Shown one piece after another: positions 34,674-44,726 of a stretch of 64,000 nt of DNA. The DNA lies in the NCBI GenBank assembly GCA_036504875.1, contig DASXUK010000070.1:1-64000 (forward strand), written 5' to 3'. Position 1 is the stretch's first letter. Each line of letters starts with the position of its first letter. Origin of the DNA: JACPFJ01 sp036504875. Lineage in GTDB: Bacteria; Desulfobacterota; Desulfuromonadia; Geobacterales; Pseudopelobacteraceae. The notes beneath the pieces were generated by a model that made no database searches, was not told the DNA's origin, and saw only the letters and a program-made list of their open reading frames with translations. The position numbers and the translations under genes are program-made.

Positions 34674-37074
34674 ACAGGACAACACGACGCAGGGCGCTGT
34701 CGAAGAATACGGCGCAGAGAACATCAAGATACTGGAGGGGCTGGCAGCAGTACGCAAACGGCCGGCCATGTATATCGGCTCCACCTCCAGCGCGGGTCTG
34801 CACCATCTGGTGTATGAAATTGTCGACAACTCCATAGATGAAGCCTTGGCCGGGCACTGCGACAATGTCACAGTAACCATCAACACCGATGGCTCGATAA
34901 CGGTGGTGGATAACGGTCGCGGCATTCCAACCGACATAATCCCTGCTGAAGGCCGATCAGCGGCCGAGGTAGTGCTGACCGTACTGCATGCCGGCGGCAA
35001 ATTCGATAATGATTCCTACAAGGTATCCGGTGGTTTACATGGCGTGGGGGTTTCGGTCGTCAACGCCCTGTCCAAGTGGCTGGAACTGGAGATCCGCCGC
35101 GATGGCAAGGTCTTCCGCCAGTCATACCGGCGCGGCGATCCGCAGGCACCGCTGGAGGAGGTCGGCGAGACCAAGAAGCGCGGTACCAAGATCACCTTTA
35201 TGCCGGACGAGGAAATCTTCGAGACGACCGAAATTTCGTTCGACGTGCTTTCCCAGCGTCTGCGGGAAATGGCGTTCCTCAACGCCGGGGTCCGGATCAA
35301 GATCACCGATGAGCGCGTAGACAACAAAGCGCATGAGTTTTACTACGAGGGGGGCATCAATTCCTTTGTTGAATATCTCAACCGCAACAAGACCGCTCTG
35401 CACCCCAAGCCGATCTACTTCAAGGGCGAAAAAGGGGGCGTGGAAACGGAAGTTGCCATGCAGTACAATGACTCCTACGACGAGAAAATCTTCAGCTTCG
35501 CCAACAACATCAACACCCACGAGGGGGGCACACACCTGGCCGGTTTCAAGGCTGGCCTGACCCGTACCATGAACAGCTACGTGGCTGCCAACGAGATGCT
35601 CAAGAAAGAGAAGGTCGCCATCTCGGGTGACGACCTGCGCGAGGGCATGACCTGCGTCATCTCGGTCAAGATCCCCCAGCCGCAGTTCGAGGGGCAGACC
35701 AAGACCAAGCTGGGTAATTCCGAGGTTAAAGGTTATGTTGAATCGCTGATAAACGAGAAACTGGCCCAATTCCTGGAAGAGAATCCCCAGGTAGCCAAGC
35801 GCATCCTGGAGAAATCTATTGATGCCGCCCGGGCCCGTGAAGCGGCCCGCAAGGCCCGCGAGACGGTTCGCCGCAAAGGCGCCCTGGACCTGGGGGGCCT
35901 GCCGGGTAAACTGGCCGACTGCCAGGAGAAGGATCCCAGCCTGTGCGAACTGTACCTGGTCGAGGGTGATTCGGCCGGTGGTTCGGCCAAGCAGGGCCGC
36001 GACCGCAAGAACCAAGCCATTCTGCCGCTCAAGGGAAAGATCCTCAACGTCGAGAAGGCCCGCTTCGACAAGATGATCGCCTCGCAGGAGATCCGCACTT
36101 TGATCACAGCCCTGGGGACCGGTATCGGCAAGGACGACTTTGATATCGCCAAACTGCGCTATCATCGCATCATCGTCATGACTGACGCCGATGTTGACGG
36201 CTCACACATCCTGACTCTGCTGCTGACCTTCTTCTATCGCAATATGCGCGAGCTGATCGAACGCGGCTACCTCTACATCGCCCAGCCGCCGCTCTACAAG
36301 GTCAAGCGCGGCAAGAAGGAGATGTATCTCAAGAACGAGCACGCCATGCAGAACTTTCTGCTGGAGGAGGGGGCCGAGGAGCTGACCCTTAAGCTGGAGA
36401 AGGGTGACCGGGTCTACATTGGCAAACAGATCATTCCGGTTATCAAGCAATTCATCGAAAACCGCGCCATTTTTGACAAGGTCGTCAAAAAAGGGATTAC
36501 CGCCGAACTGCTCTCGATTATCGTCCGCAGCAATATTCCGGCCGGCCTGGAGGAAATCTCCCAGGTCGAGCCTTATCTGGAGGCTATGAAAGCTCTCTCT
36601 CCCGGTTCTGATTACCAGGTGGAGGAGGAGCGGATTACCTTCCGCATCGGCAATATACGCGCCATTATCGACCAGCAGACCATCGCGGTGCTTTCCACGC
36701 ACGAATACGAGCTGCTGGTGGATAACCACCGCCGTGTTGTTGAGACCATGGCCGACGGCCACGCTTTTCTGGAGCTTCAGGATGGCGGCAAGCAACTGCT
36801 GGAGACCGCCAACCATGAACAACTGCTGGCCTTTTTCCTGGAGCAGGCCAAAAAGGGTCTTGCAATCCAGCGCTACAAAGGTCTGGGCGAGATGAACCCG
36901 GAACAGCTCTGGGAGACAACCATGAATCCCGAGAACCGCGTGCTGCTGCAGGTCAAAATCGAGGACATGGTCGAATCGGATGAGATCTTCACGATCCTGA
37001 TGGGCGACCAGGTCGAGCCGCGCCGTGAATTCATCGAGCAGAATGCGTTGAACGTGGTTAACCTGGATATATAA
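34666..37074 (+). CDS. gyrB: DNA gyrase subunit B
   Basis: This is the ATPase subunit of gyrase, which introduces negative supercoils. The GHKL ATPase domain (VDNSIDEALAGHCD; VDNGRGIPTD; GLHGVGVSVVNALS), transducer and TOPRIM domain (EGDSAGGSAKQGRDR; DADVDGSHI) are complete. The frame is open to a TTG at 34648, but AGGGA at 34650-34655 fits the ATG at 34666, giving 802 residues starting MSEQDN. There is the usual C-terminal YKGLGEMNPEQLWETTM. Confidence 0.98.
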   Translation: MSEQDNTTQGAVEEYGAENIKILEGLAAVRKRPAMYIGSTSSAGLHHLVYEIVDNSIDEALAGHCDNVTVTINTDGSITVVDNGRGIPTDIIPAEGRSAAEVVLTVLHAGGKFDNDSYKVSGGLHGVGVSVVNALSKWLELEIRRDGKVFRQSYRRGDPQAPLEEVGETKKRGTKITFMPDEEIFETTEISFDVLSQRLREMAFLNAGVRIKITDERVDNKAHEFYYEGGINSFVEYLNRNKTALHPKPIYFKGEKGGVETEVAMQYNDSYDEKIFSFANNINTHEGGTHLAGFKAGLTRTMNSYVAANEMLKKEKVAISGDDLREGMTCVISVKIPQPQFEGQTKTKLGNSEVKGYVESLINEKLAQFLEENPQVAKRILEKSIDAARAREAARKARETVRRKGALDLGGLPGKLADCQEKDPSLCELYLVEGDSAGGSAKQGRDRKNQAILPLKGKILNVEKARFDKMIASQEIRTLITALGTGIGKDDFDIAKLRYHRIIVMTDADVDGSHILTLLLTFFYRNMRELIERGYLYIAQPPLYKVKRGKKEMYLKNEHAMQNFLLEEGAEELTLKLEKGDRVYIGKQIIPVIKQFIENRAIFDKVVKKGITAELLSIIVRSNIPAGLEEISQVEPYLEAMKALSPGSDYQVEEERITFRIGNIRAIIDQQTIAVLSTHEYELLVDNHRRVVETMADGHAFLELQDGGKQLLETANHEQLLAFFLEQAKKGLAIQRYKGLGEMNPEQLWETTMNPENRVLLQVKIEDMVESDEIFTILMGDQVEPRREFIEQNALNVVNLDI

Positions 37075-37148
37075 AACAACAACACAATATCTTCTTTCGT
37101 CGTGGCAGCACCACTACCAATAAATTTTAGTTGATATAAGAGGTACCG

Positions 37149-39707
37149 ATGCTTACCAACACCCCCAACAAGATATCCGTTAATATCGAAGACGAGATGA
37201 AACGCTCCTACATGGATTATGCCATGTCGGTCATCATCGGTCGCGCCCTGCCGGACGTGCGTGACGGCCTCAAGCCGGTCCATCGCCGCTGTCTGTACGC
37301 CATGTACGATATGGGCAACGACTACAACAAGCCCTACAAGAAATCGGCTCGTGTGGTCGGTGATGTTATCGGTAAATACCATCCCCACGGCGACACGGCC
37401 GCTTACGATACGATTGTGCGTATGGCCCAGGACTTCTCCTTGCGCTACATGTTGGTGGATGGTCAGGGTAACTTTGGCTCGGTGGACGGCGACTCGCCGG
37501 CCGCCATGCGTTACACCGAGATTCGCCTGCGCCAACTCTCCAATGAATTGTTGTCTGATCTGGACAAAGAAACAGTCAGCATGGTGCCCAACTACAACGA
37601 TGAATTCCTTGAACCGACGGTTCTGCCTTCCAAGTTTCCCAACCTGTTGGTCAACGGTTCTACCGGCATCGCGGTTGGCATGGCCACCAATATACCACCC
37701 CATAACCTGGCGGAGGTAATCGACGGTATCATCGCCACCATCCACAATCCAGAGATCACTTATGAGGAATTGCTGGAGCTTGTACCGGGACCGGACTTCC
37801 CCACCGGCGCCACCATTTATGGCCGTCAGGGGATCAGGGACGCCTACGCCACTGGTCGCGGCATTATCCAGATCCGCGCCAAGGCCCATGTGGAGGCTGC
37901 CAAAAAATCCGAGCGTCAGTCGATTGTAATCACCGAACTGCCCTACCAGGTCAACAAGGCCCGTCTGATCGAGAAGATCGCCGAACTGGTCAAGGAGAAA
38001 AAGGTTGAAGGCATTACCGAGATCCGTGACGAGTCTGACCGCGAGGGGATGCGGATCGTTATTGAGGTCAAGCGCGACGAAAATGCCGAGGTGCTGCTCA
38101 ACCAGCTCTACAAACAGACCCAGCTGCAGAACTCCTTCGGCATCATCATGTTGGCCATTGTCCACAATCGTCCGCGGGTGCTGACCCTGCGCCAGATGAT
38201 GGACTATTTTGTCGAGCACCGCTGTGAGGTGGTGACCAGGCGGACCAACTTTGAACTGAAAAAAGCACTGGCCAGAGCCCATATTCTGGAAGGTCTCAAG
38301 ATTGCATTGGACTGGCTGGATGCGGTTATCGAGCTGATCCGCGAATCCAAGACCCCTCCCGAGGCCAAGCAGGGACTGATGGAAGGCAAGTTTGCCGATC
38401 CAGAGTACTTAAAGCGCCTCGACTTGCCCGTGCCGGTCGGTTACCAAGGTGCGGTGCAGCTGTCCGAAATCCAGGCCCAGGCCATCCTGGAGATGCGTTT
38501 GCAGCGTCTGACCGGCCTGGAGCGTGACAAGATCATCTCCGAGTACGAAGAGATCCTGCGCCTGATCGCCCGCTTGCGGGAGATCCTGGCTTCCGACACC
38601 GAGATCCTCAAGATCATCGTGGCCGAATTGACCGAGATTCGTGACAAGTTCGGCGACAAACGACGCTCCGAGATCGCCGACAAGACCGCTGACATCTCCC
38701 TGGAGGATACTATCGAGGATGAGGAGATGGTGGTTACTATCTCGCATACCGGCTACATTAAACGTAGCAGCGTCGATCTGTACCGCTCTCAGCGCAGAGG
38801 CGGCAAGGGTAAAACCGGCATGAAGACCAAAGACGAGGATTTTGTCGAACAGCTCTTCATTGCCTCCACCAAGGACTACCTGCTCTGCTTCACCGATGCC
38901 GGCCGCATGTATTGGCTCAAGGTCTACGAGATCCCTGAGGGAAGTCGTACCACCAAGGGCAAGGCGGTTGTCAACCTGGTCAATGTTGCCATGGATGAGA
39001 AGATCACCACCATCCTGCCGGTCAAAGAGTTCAGCGAAGATACCTTCCTGTTCATGGCCACCCGCAACGGTGTCGTCAAAAAGACTCCGCTTATCGAATA
39101 CTCAAATGTGCGGGTCGGCGGCATCATCGCTGTCAAGCTGGACGAGGGGGACAAGCTGATCGGCGTGGCCCTGACCGACGGCAAAAAAGATATTTTCCTG
39201 GCTTCCCGCAACGGTAAAGCCATTCGTTTTAACGAAGATGATGCCCGCTCCATGGGGCGCGTCACCCGCGGTGTGCGCGGCATGAACCTGAATGCGGATG
39301 ACCATGTGATCGGCATGGAGATCGTCGATAACGAAGCAGTCGGTTCGACCATCTTCACGGTTTGCGAAAACGGTTACGGAAAGCGTACCGATCTGGACGA
39401 ATACCGCGACCAGACCCGCGGCGGCAAGGGGATTATCACCATTAAAACCACCGACCGTAACGGTCCGGTAGTCAATGTCATGCAGGTCGCCGACGATAAC
39501 GACCTGATGGTTATCACCGACAACGGGAAGATCCTGCGCGTGCCGGTCTCCGGCTTCTCGGTCATCGGCCGCAACACCCAGGGAGTGCGGTTGATCACCA
39601 CTGAAGAGAAGGAAAAGGTGGTGGCGGTGGCCAGACTGGCCGAGAAGGAAGAAGAAGATTTCGGCGACGAGGTCGAAGAAGCGGAAGGTACCGCGGTAGA
39701 GGAATAA
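37149..39707 (+). CDS. gyrA: DNA gyrase subunit A
   Basis: This is the DNA-cleaving subunit of gyrase. The 852-residue protein has the winged-helix domain with catalytic tyrosine in AAMRYTEIRL, and the quinolone-resistance region HPHGDTAAYD (threonine where E. coli has Ser83, common in other phyla). The GyrA box QRRGGKGK and the six-bladed C-terminal wrapping domain follow. The tail is strongly acidic (EEEDFGDEVEEAEG), as in GyrA proteins where it tunes supercoiling. AGAGGT precedes the ATG. It is 74 bases downstream of gyrB. Confidence 0.98.
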   Translation: MLTNTPNKISVNIEDEMKRSYMDYAMSVIIGRALPDVRDGLKPVHRRCLYAMYDMGNDYNKPYKKSARVVGDVIGKYHPHGDTAAYDTIVRMAQDFSLRYMLVDGQGNFGSVDGDSPAAMRYTEIRLRQLSNELLSDLDKETVSMVPNYNDEFLEPTVLPSKFPNLLVNGSTGIAVGMATNIPPHNLAEVIDGIIATIHNPEITYEELLELVPGPDFPTGATIYGRQGIRDAYATGRGIIQIRAKAHVEAAKKSERQSIVITELPYQVNKARLIEKIAELVKEKKVEGITEIRDESDREGMRIVIEVKRDENAEVLLNQLYKQTQLQNSFGIIMLAIVHNRPRVLTLRQMMDYFVEHRCEVVTRRTNFELKKALARAHILEGLKIALDWLDAVIELIRESKTPPEAKQGLMEGKFADPEYLKRLDLPVPVGYQGAVQLSEIQAQAILEMRLQRLTGLERDKIISEYEEILRLIARLREILASDTEILKIIVAELTEIRDKFGDKRRSEIADKTADISLEDTIEDEEMVVTISHTGYIKRSSVDLYRSQRRGGKGKTGMKTKDEDFVEQLFIASTKDYLLCFTDAGRMYWLKVYEIPEGSRTTKGKAVVNLVNVAMDEKITTILPVKEFSEDTFLFMATRNGVVKKTPLIEYSNVRVGGIIAVKLDEGDKLIGVALTDGKKDIFLASRNGKAIRFNEDDARSMGRVTRGVRGMNLNADDHVIGMEIVDNEAVGSTIFTVCENGYGKRTDLDEYRDQTRGGKGIITIKTTDRNGPVVNVMQVADDNDLMVITDNGKILRVPVSGFSVIGRNTQGVRLITTEEKEKVVAVARLAEKEEEDFGDEVEEAEGTAVEE

Positions 39708-39735
39708 AAAGTCTGCAATTAAATTTGTCTCGTGC

Positions 39736-39800
39736 AAAGGCACAAGAAACAAAGAAGTCTGACCTACCGTTGGACGATCAGAAGTTTTCTTGGTGCCTTT
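39736..39800. repeat. long imperfect inverted repeat after gyrA
   Basis: AAAGGCACAAGAAA (39736-39749) pairs with TTTCTTGGTGCCTTT (39786-39800) with one bulge. Inside, CTGA/TCAG segments could extend the hairpin. The plus strand lacks a clear T-run after the stem, so termination of the gyrB-gyrA transcript is possible but not certain. Confidence 0.55.
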
Positions 39801-39828
39801 GTCAGCTTTATGAGAGTATGGTTTTTAA

Positions 39829-41409
39829 ATGGCTCGACTCCTGAAAATCGATAAAACCCTGCGCGAGCGGCGGCGGATCATCCGACTGCTGGATTTCCTT
39901 AAACGGGAAGATCTGACCAGCGATCAGATGGAGCGGATCGGCAAGCGTCTGCAGAAGTCTGGCAGGCGGGCCCTGCGCCCATTAGTGCGTAAGCTGTGGA
40001 AGGAAAAAAACGGCACTGCGCTCTACCGTTATACCTGCATGCTTGATTTTTTTGACGACTCCAACTGGCTCGACCAGTTGGTGCAGATCACCCTCAAGCG
40101 GAAGGATCTGGAGGAGGATGGGCGACTGGCCCTGCTGGATGCCTTGCAGGAATACGGCGTCGATGTGACTGCGCCACCCTTTGCAAAGATGACCGGCTAT
40201 GGCGCCGGGTCGCTGGAGGGATTCATAAGCGATTGCCTGAGTGACGGGGAACGTGGCCTGGTTCGGTTCATGGATCTGTTTCTGGATGCCGCCGATGATA
40301 TCCGCGAACATATGATCCGGCACCTGTCTGAGATCAACAGCTCCGATGCAGTGGCGCTTCTGGATATACTGCTGTCGTTCGAGCAACCCGAGGTGGTGCG
40401 CGAGGCCATTATCGCTCTGGGCAGAATGAAAAGCGGCTTTGCCCTGAATGCCCTGCATAAGGCCGAGAAACGCTCTGAAGGTGATATTGCCGAGCTGATC
40501 CGGCGCAGCATTCGGAGACTCTCCTTCATGGGCATCAAGCAGCCACAGGAGTTACCTCAGTCCTTTGCGGTGCCGCTGCCGTTTTATAGTGTCATGGCCG
40601 GCCCGATCGATATCTATGGCTCGCGTACGCTGTGGTTTTCTTGGCAGCTCGAAGATTCTGTCTATGCCGCTATGCTTCTTTTGACAGGTGAATCTGATGG
40701 CCTGATCAGCGCGTTGAGTTACCGGATGCAGAATGACCGGGAATACGAGGGAGTTTTAAAAGAAATGTCGGCTGGGGAATTGCTGGTACCGGTCGATCCC
40801 GGCTACGCCCTGGCTTTATTGCGCGATGCCCTCTTTCGCAGCCGGGAGCAGGGTTTTTTCCTGCCGCCCGATTTTTATGTGGACATGCGCTTGTTCAGTC
40901 CCGATTCGCTGCGCCCCGAAGGTTATGTTCCTCGCTTCAGTCTGGAACATCTGGAAGGGATTGTGGAACAGATTCCAGCTTTTGTGGCCACCAGTAATGA
41001 ACTTCTGGACTGCCCTTCGCTCGAGGGTTGGCTGCTTTCTGAACCAGCCACCTACGATGCAGCCGAACGTCTTGACGTTCTCGAGAAAAAGGCCGGGAAA
41101 GAGGGGCTCTCCGAAGCTGACCTTGAGGCTGAACTAGTAACATCCTGCGTGGAAATGATCACACCACGCCGGGCCGAGATCATCAAAAGATTGCTGTTGT
41201 CCGCCGATTACATGCAGCAGATCAATTGTGGCGACAATTTAGTGCAGCAGGCGCTGGCCACCGCGCTTAGCCTGGTAGGCGGTTTCCTGCCAGAGGCGCG
41301 TCATCCTTTTATCCGGCGTTTGCTTCTTGATAGTATCGAAACAGCCCGGCAGGCGCTGGCAGAAGGCTATGACCTGCGGTTGGAGGAAGCCTATAATGAT
41401 GAAGACTAG
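39829..41409 (+). CDS. HEAT-repeat protein of unknown function
   Basis: The 526-residue protein has no signal peptide or membrane helix. It opens with a basic segment (TLRERRRIIRLLDFLKRED). Residues ~30-240 are helical pairs resembling HEAT repeats (RALRPLVRKLW; LLDILLSFEQPEVVREAIIALGRMKS). The C-terminal half is mixed and unrecognised. HEAT scaffolds bind proteins. Its place between gyrA and gpsA on the leading strand suggests a housekeeping role, but no function can be named. It overlaps gpsA by 14 bases. Confidence 0.65.
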   Translation: MARLLKIDKTLRERRRIIRLLDFLKREDLTSDQMERIGKRLQKSGRRALRPLVRKLWKEKNGTALYRYTCMLDFFDDSNWLDQLVQITLKRKDLEEDGRLALLDALQEYGVDVTAPPFAKMTGYGAGSLEGFISDCLSDGERGLVRFMDLFLDAADDIREHMIRHLSEINSSDAVALLDILLSFEQPEVVREAIIALGRMKSGFALNALHKAEKRSEGDIAELIRRSIRRLSFMGIKQPQELPQSFAVPLPFYSVMAGPIDIYGSRTLWFSWQLEDSVYAAMLLLTGESDGLISALSYRMQNDREYEGVLKEMSAGELLVPVDPGYALALLRDALFRSREQGFFLPPDFYVDMRLFSPDSLRPEGYVPRFSLEHLEGIVEQIPAFVATSNELLDCPSLEGWLLSEPATYDAAERLDVLEKKAGKEGLSEADLEAELVTSCVEMITPRRAEIIKRLLLSADYMQQINCGDNLVQQALATALSLVGGFLPEARHPFIRRLLLDSIETARQALAEGYDLRLEEAYNDED

Positions 41410-42412
41410 TTCAGAACGAATAGCCGTACTGGGCGGCGGTAGCTGGGGTACGGCACTGGCCAATGTACTGGCCGGAAATGGCCACGACACCACGTTATGG
41501 GTTTATGAGCAGGATCTGGCGCTCGAGATGGCCAGCACTCGCATTAACTCGGTCTATCTGCCGGGCATCACGCTTCACCCCTCATTAGCCTGCTCCAGTA
41601 CGCTTAACGAGGTGGTTTCGGGGCGCAGCATTATCCTGCTGGTAACTCCGGTTCAGGTTATGCGCGGCGTCTTGAAAAATGCATTGGACAATTTCGCACC
41701 ACAAGCTTTGATAGTTAACGCCTCCAAAGGCATTGAACTGGAAACGTTGAAAACTGTTTCCCAGATCTGCTCCGAATTCATGGGCAGCGATATTCTGGAT
41801 CGTTATGTAGCCCTGTCCGGCCCGACCTTTGCTCGCGAAGTAGCTGGCGGACTTCCCTCGCTGATCGTGGCCGGCGCCAGGAATCAACAGGCAGCCCAGC
41901 GGGTGCAGGCTGTGTTAAGCAATCAGGTTTTCCGGGTCTACACCAACAGCGATATGGTCGGCGTGGAGCTGGGTGGCGCCATAAAAAACGTGATTGCCAT
42001 TGCGGCAGGAATCTGTGACGGGCTCGGTTTTGGCCATAATGCACGGGCAGCCCTGATCACTCGCGGTCTGGCCGAGATGAAGCGACTGGGGCAGGCCATG
42101 GGCGCCCAGCCGGCTACCTTTGCAGGCTTGGCCGGAATGGGCGATCTGGTATTGACCTGCACCGGCGACCTGTCCCGCAATCGCACTGTGGGTTACAAAT
42201 TAGGCGAAGGCAAATCTCTGTCCGAAATCCTGTCCGAGATGCGTATGGTTGCCGAAGGTGTTAAAACAACCGACTCTGTTTATCAACTCTCGCTTCGCCT
42301 TCAGGTGGAAATGCCGATTGTGGAGAAGGTTTATCAGATTCTTCATGAAGATAAATCTGCTCGCCAGGCTGTTACTGAACTGATGGCACGCGATCTCAAA
42401 TCAGAAGTTTAG
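41396..42412 (+). CDS. gpsA: glycerol-3-phosphate dehydrogenase [NAD(P)+]
   Basis: The enzyme reduces dihydroxyacetone phosphate to sn-glycerol-3-phosphate for phospholipid synthesis. It has the NAD motif VLGGGSWGTALA, the catalytic lysine region VELGGAIKNVIAIAAG and the GLAGMGDLVLTCTG segment. The frame is open further upstream (to 41327), but GGAGGAAG at 41382-41389 selects the ATG at 41396, giving 338 residues, the normal length. Confidence 0.96.
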   Translation: MMKTSSERIAVLGGGSWGTALANVLAGNGHDTTLWVYEQDLALEMASTRINSVYLPGITLHPSLACSSTLNEVVSGRSIILLVTPVQVMRGVLKNALDNFAPQALIVNASKGIELETLKTVSQICSEFMGSDILDRYVALSGPTFAREVAGGLPSLIVAGARNQQAAQRVQAVLSNQVFRVYTNSDMVGVELGGAIKNVIAIAAGICDGLGFGHNARAALITRGLAEMKRLGQAMGAQPATFAGLAGMGDLVLTCTGDLSRNRTVGYKLGEGKSLSEILSEMRMVAEGVKTTDSVYQLSLRLQVEMPIVEKVYQILHEDKSARQAVTELMARDLKSEV

Positions 42413-42425
42413 GCGCCGGAAGTTC

Positions 42426-44714
42426 ATGGCATTTAAAATAAGTATCCGAACCCGCTTATTCCTTTCAATCCTGCTGTGCCTGTTACCTATTCAAACAGTC
42501 CTCATATTTTCAGTTGTTTCACGTTTTGATGCCTTTTTAAAGGAAAGAATCACTCAAAACCTGGATGACGGGCTTAATGTTGTTCGCACCCAGTTCAACA
42601 GCCGCTTGGTGGAGATGGGCGATGTCTTTCAATTTCCGGCATCCTCTTCCGATTTTAAAGAGCATCTTGCCGCGAAACATACTGCCTGGTTGGAGAAAAT
42701 GCTTCCGCGCTGGAACGCCATTTTGCCTTACGTTGATATCATGGCGATATTCGGTGCCGATTTTAAGCCTCTGGCTCTTCGAAACATTCTAGACGTACCT
42801 CCTTTATCCCCGTTCGAGCCATTACTGCTTAAAGCCAAAGAAAGCCGCTCAGTAGTAAATTCAGTGGAGGTATTAACCTGCGAGCTGCTTGACAAGGGTA
42901 ATAGTCATATCTACTGCGAGGAAGGGGATTCTTCCGTCCTGCTGGCAATGTCTGTGATACCGGTCTTTGCTGACGATGGCCTGTTCCTGGGAGCGATCAT
43001 CAGCGCTGATGTGATTAACAGTGATCCCTTTTTGCGCCTTCAGGTAGAATCCATTTTCGGGCGGGGTGTTGAGGCGGTTATTACGCAGGGTGAAACTCCG
43101 ATTGTCGCGAGCTCGCGCAGTTACGAAAAACAGCGTCATTTCCGGATTACTCCCACTATCATGACCCGCCTGTCCCAGGAAGGGCGTTTTCGTGAAGAGG
43201 CACTTATAGAGGGAGTCAGCTACCACACTGCCATTGAGCCGCTTAAAAATCTGGCCGGCGCTGTGGTGGGAACAATCTCGGTAACAATGCATGATGACGA
43301 CTATCGCATGATGCGGAAAGGGAACTTAAGCGGTATATTCTGGGGCCTGGCAGTGGGCACAGCATGGCTGTTTGTTATGGCGCTCTACTTGGCGCGGCGC
43401 TTCACCAACCCGATTAAAAATCTTGTTTCCGGGGCTGAGAGGATTGGTCGCGGCGAATTTGAACAACATACCGAGGTAAAGACCAATGATGAGCTGGAAA
43501 TCCTGGCCGAGGCCTTTAACCGCATGTCCCGTGATCTGGCCGAGCGTGACCGGACCATCAGCAGCAATACAATTGAAGTGGAACGGGCTAATAGCCGGTT
43601 ATCGCAATTAAATGAGGGGCTGGAAAAAATGGTCCTGCAGCGTACGGTCGAACTTCAGCGGGAAAAGCTTTGGTTAGAGGCGATTCTGTCCTGCTTGTCC
43701 GAGGGCTTGCTGGTATTTGACATCCAAGGTCAGATTCGCATGGTGAACCCTGCCGCGCGCAACATCCTTGAGCTTGCAACCCAGGAAGAAATAAATAAGG
43801 TACAGGTAAGCAACGCCATGACGGAGCGGGTGCACAAGCACCTGGAAGCCTTACGCAGCGGCAGGGAAGATGAACCTTGGGAAGATGAGCTCGAGATGAA
43901 CGGCAAAAGACTCAAGGTCAACCTGACTCCCCTGGCGGATGTCACCGGCGATTTGTCGGGGGTAATCATGTCCCTCCAGGATGTCTCCATGGCTGCAACC
44001 ATTGATGAATTAAAGCGCGATTTTATTTCCAAGGTTTCACACGAGCTCAAGACCCCTTTGACATCCATACGGGGAGCGCTTCATTTTCTGTTGGAGCATT
44101 CCAGTGAAGTCGGTCAGGCCGAACAGGAGCTGCTTTCGGTCTGTTACAGGAATACCGAGCGATTGATGCGACTAATTAGCGATATACTAACCTTATCAAA
44201 GATGGAAGCCGGCAAGATGACCTATCATTTTCTGCCGCAATCGATCAAACAGGTGGCCGAACAGGCCTGCGAAGAGATTAAGAGCTATGCCATCGAACAG
44301 GGTATCGAGTTGGAAAACCGGGTGGCCAGCGGCTTTCCGCTGGTATGCGGCGATGCTGATCGATTGATACAGGTAATCAACAATCTTCTGTCCAACGCGA
44401 TCAAGTTTTCCCCCTCTGAGACGCAGGTTGTAATAACGGCACAGGTACGGGGAGAGATGGCCGAAATCAGTGTGACTGATGAAGGTAAGCAGATCAAGTG
44501 GCTGGATCGCGACCTTTTATTCAAGACCTTCCAGCAACTGGACAGCCCCCAAAGTTATCGGGCCGGCACCGGCCTCGGGCTGGCTATCTGCAAGGAGATC
44601 GTCGAAGGGCACGCCGGCAGGATTTACTATTCTCCGGCCTTACCCCAAGGTAACCGCTTTGCCTTTACCCTGCCGTTGGCCTATCAGGGGGAAGCTACAA
44701 AAGAAGCATTATGA
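42426..44714 (+). CDS. membrane sensor histidine kinase with Cache-like, HAMP and PAS domains
   Basis: The 762-residue kinase has an N-terminal helix (~11-31), a long extracytoplasmic sensor region (~32-295, Cache-like), and a second helix (GLAVGTAWLFVMALYLA). It then has HAMP (RFTNPIKNLVSGAERIG), a coiled-coil, a PAS-like domain (ILSCLSEGLLVFDIQGQI), HisKA with H539 (KVSHELKTPLTSIRG) and an ATPase domain. The N box (LIQVINNLLSNAIKF) and G2 box (GTGLGLAICKEI) are normal. The G1 box reads DEGKQI rather than DxGxGI, which is unusual. There is no adjacent response regulator; the neighbours are gpsA and ispF, so the partner is elsewhere. Confidence 0.88.
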   Translation: MAFKISIRTRLFLSILLCLLPIQTVLIFSVVSRFDAFLKERITQNLDDGLNVVRTQFNSRLVEMGDVFQFPASSSDFKEHLAAKHTAWLEKMLPRWNAILPYVDIMAIFGADFKPLALRNILDVPPLSPFEPLLLKAKESRSVVNSVEVLTCELLDKGNSHIYCEEGDSSVLLAMSVIPVFADDGLFLGAIISADVINSDPFLRLQVESIFGRGVEAVITQGETPIVASSRSYEKQRHFRITPTIMTRLSQEGRFREEALIEGVSYHTAIEPLKNLAGAVVGTISVTMHDDDYRMMRKGNLSGIFWGLAVGTAWLFVMALYLARRFTNPIKNLVSGAERIGRGEFEQHTEVKTNDELEILAEAFNRMSRDLAERDRTISSNTIEVERANSRLSQLNEGLEKMVLQRTVELQREKLWLEAILSCLSEGLLVFDIQGQIRMVNPAARNILELATQEEINKVQVSNAMTERVHKHLEALRSGREDEPWEDELEMNGKRLKVNLTPLADVTGDLSGVIMSLQDVSMAATIDELKRDFISKVSHELKTPLTSIRGALHFLLEHSSEVGQAEQELLSVCYRNTERLMRLISDILTLSKMEAGKMTYHFLPQSIKQVAEQACEEIKSYAIEQGIELENRVASGFPLVCGDADRLIQVINNLLSNAIKFSPSETQVVITAQVRGEMAEISVTDEGKQIKWLDRDLLFKTFQQLDSPQSYRAGTGLGLAICKEIVEGHAGRIYYSPALPQGNRFAFTLPLAYQGEATKEAL

Positions 44715-44726
44715 AAGGGGGAACCA

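Noticed and set aside
35122..36165. 347-codon open frame antisense to gyrB
   Set aside because: Same reason: the opposite strand encodes unmistakable GyrB motifs.
36873..38282. 469-codon open frame antisense to the gyrB end and gyrA
   Set aside because: It is a shadow of gyrA codon bias; it has no domain or start signal and lies opposite a certain gene.
41327..41395. Upstream extension of gpsA
   Set aside because: The extra residues overlap the HEAT-repeat gene and have no match to GpsA; GGAGGAAG marks the ATG at 41396.
42515..42524. parS-like TGTTTCACGT in the sensor-kinase gene
   Set aside because: The right half of the palindrome is absent (TTTTGAT instead of GAAACA).
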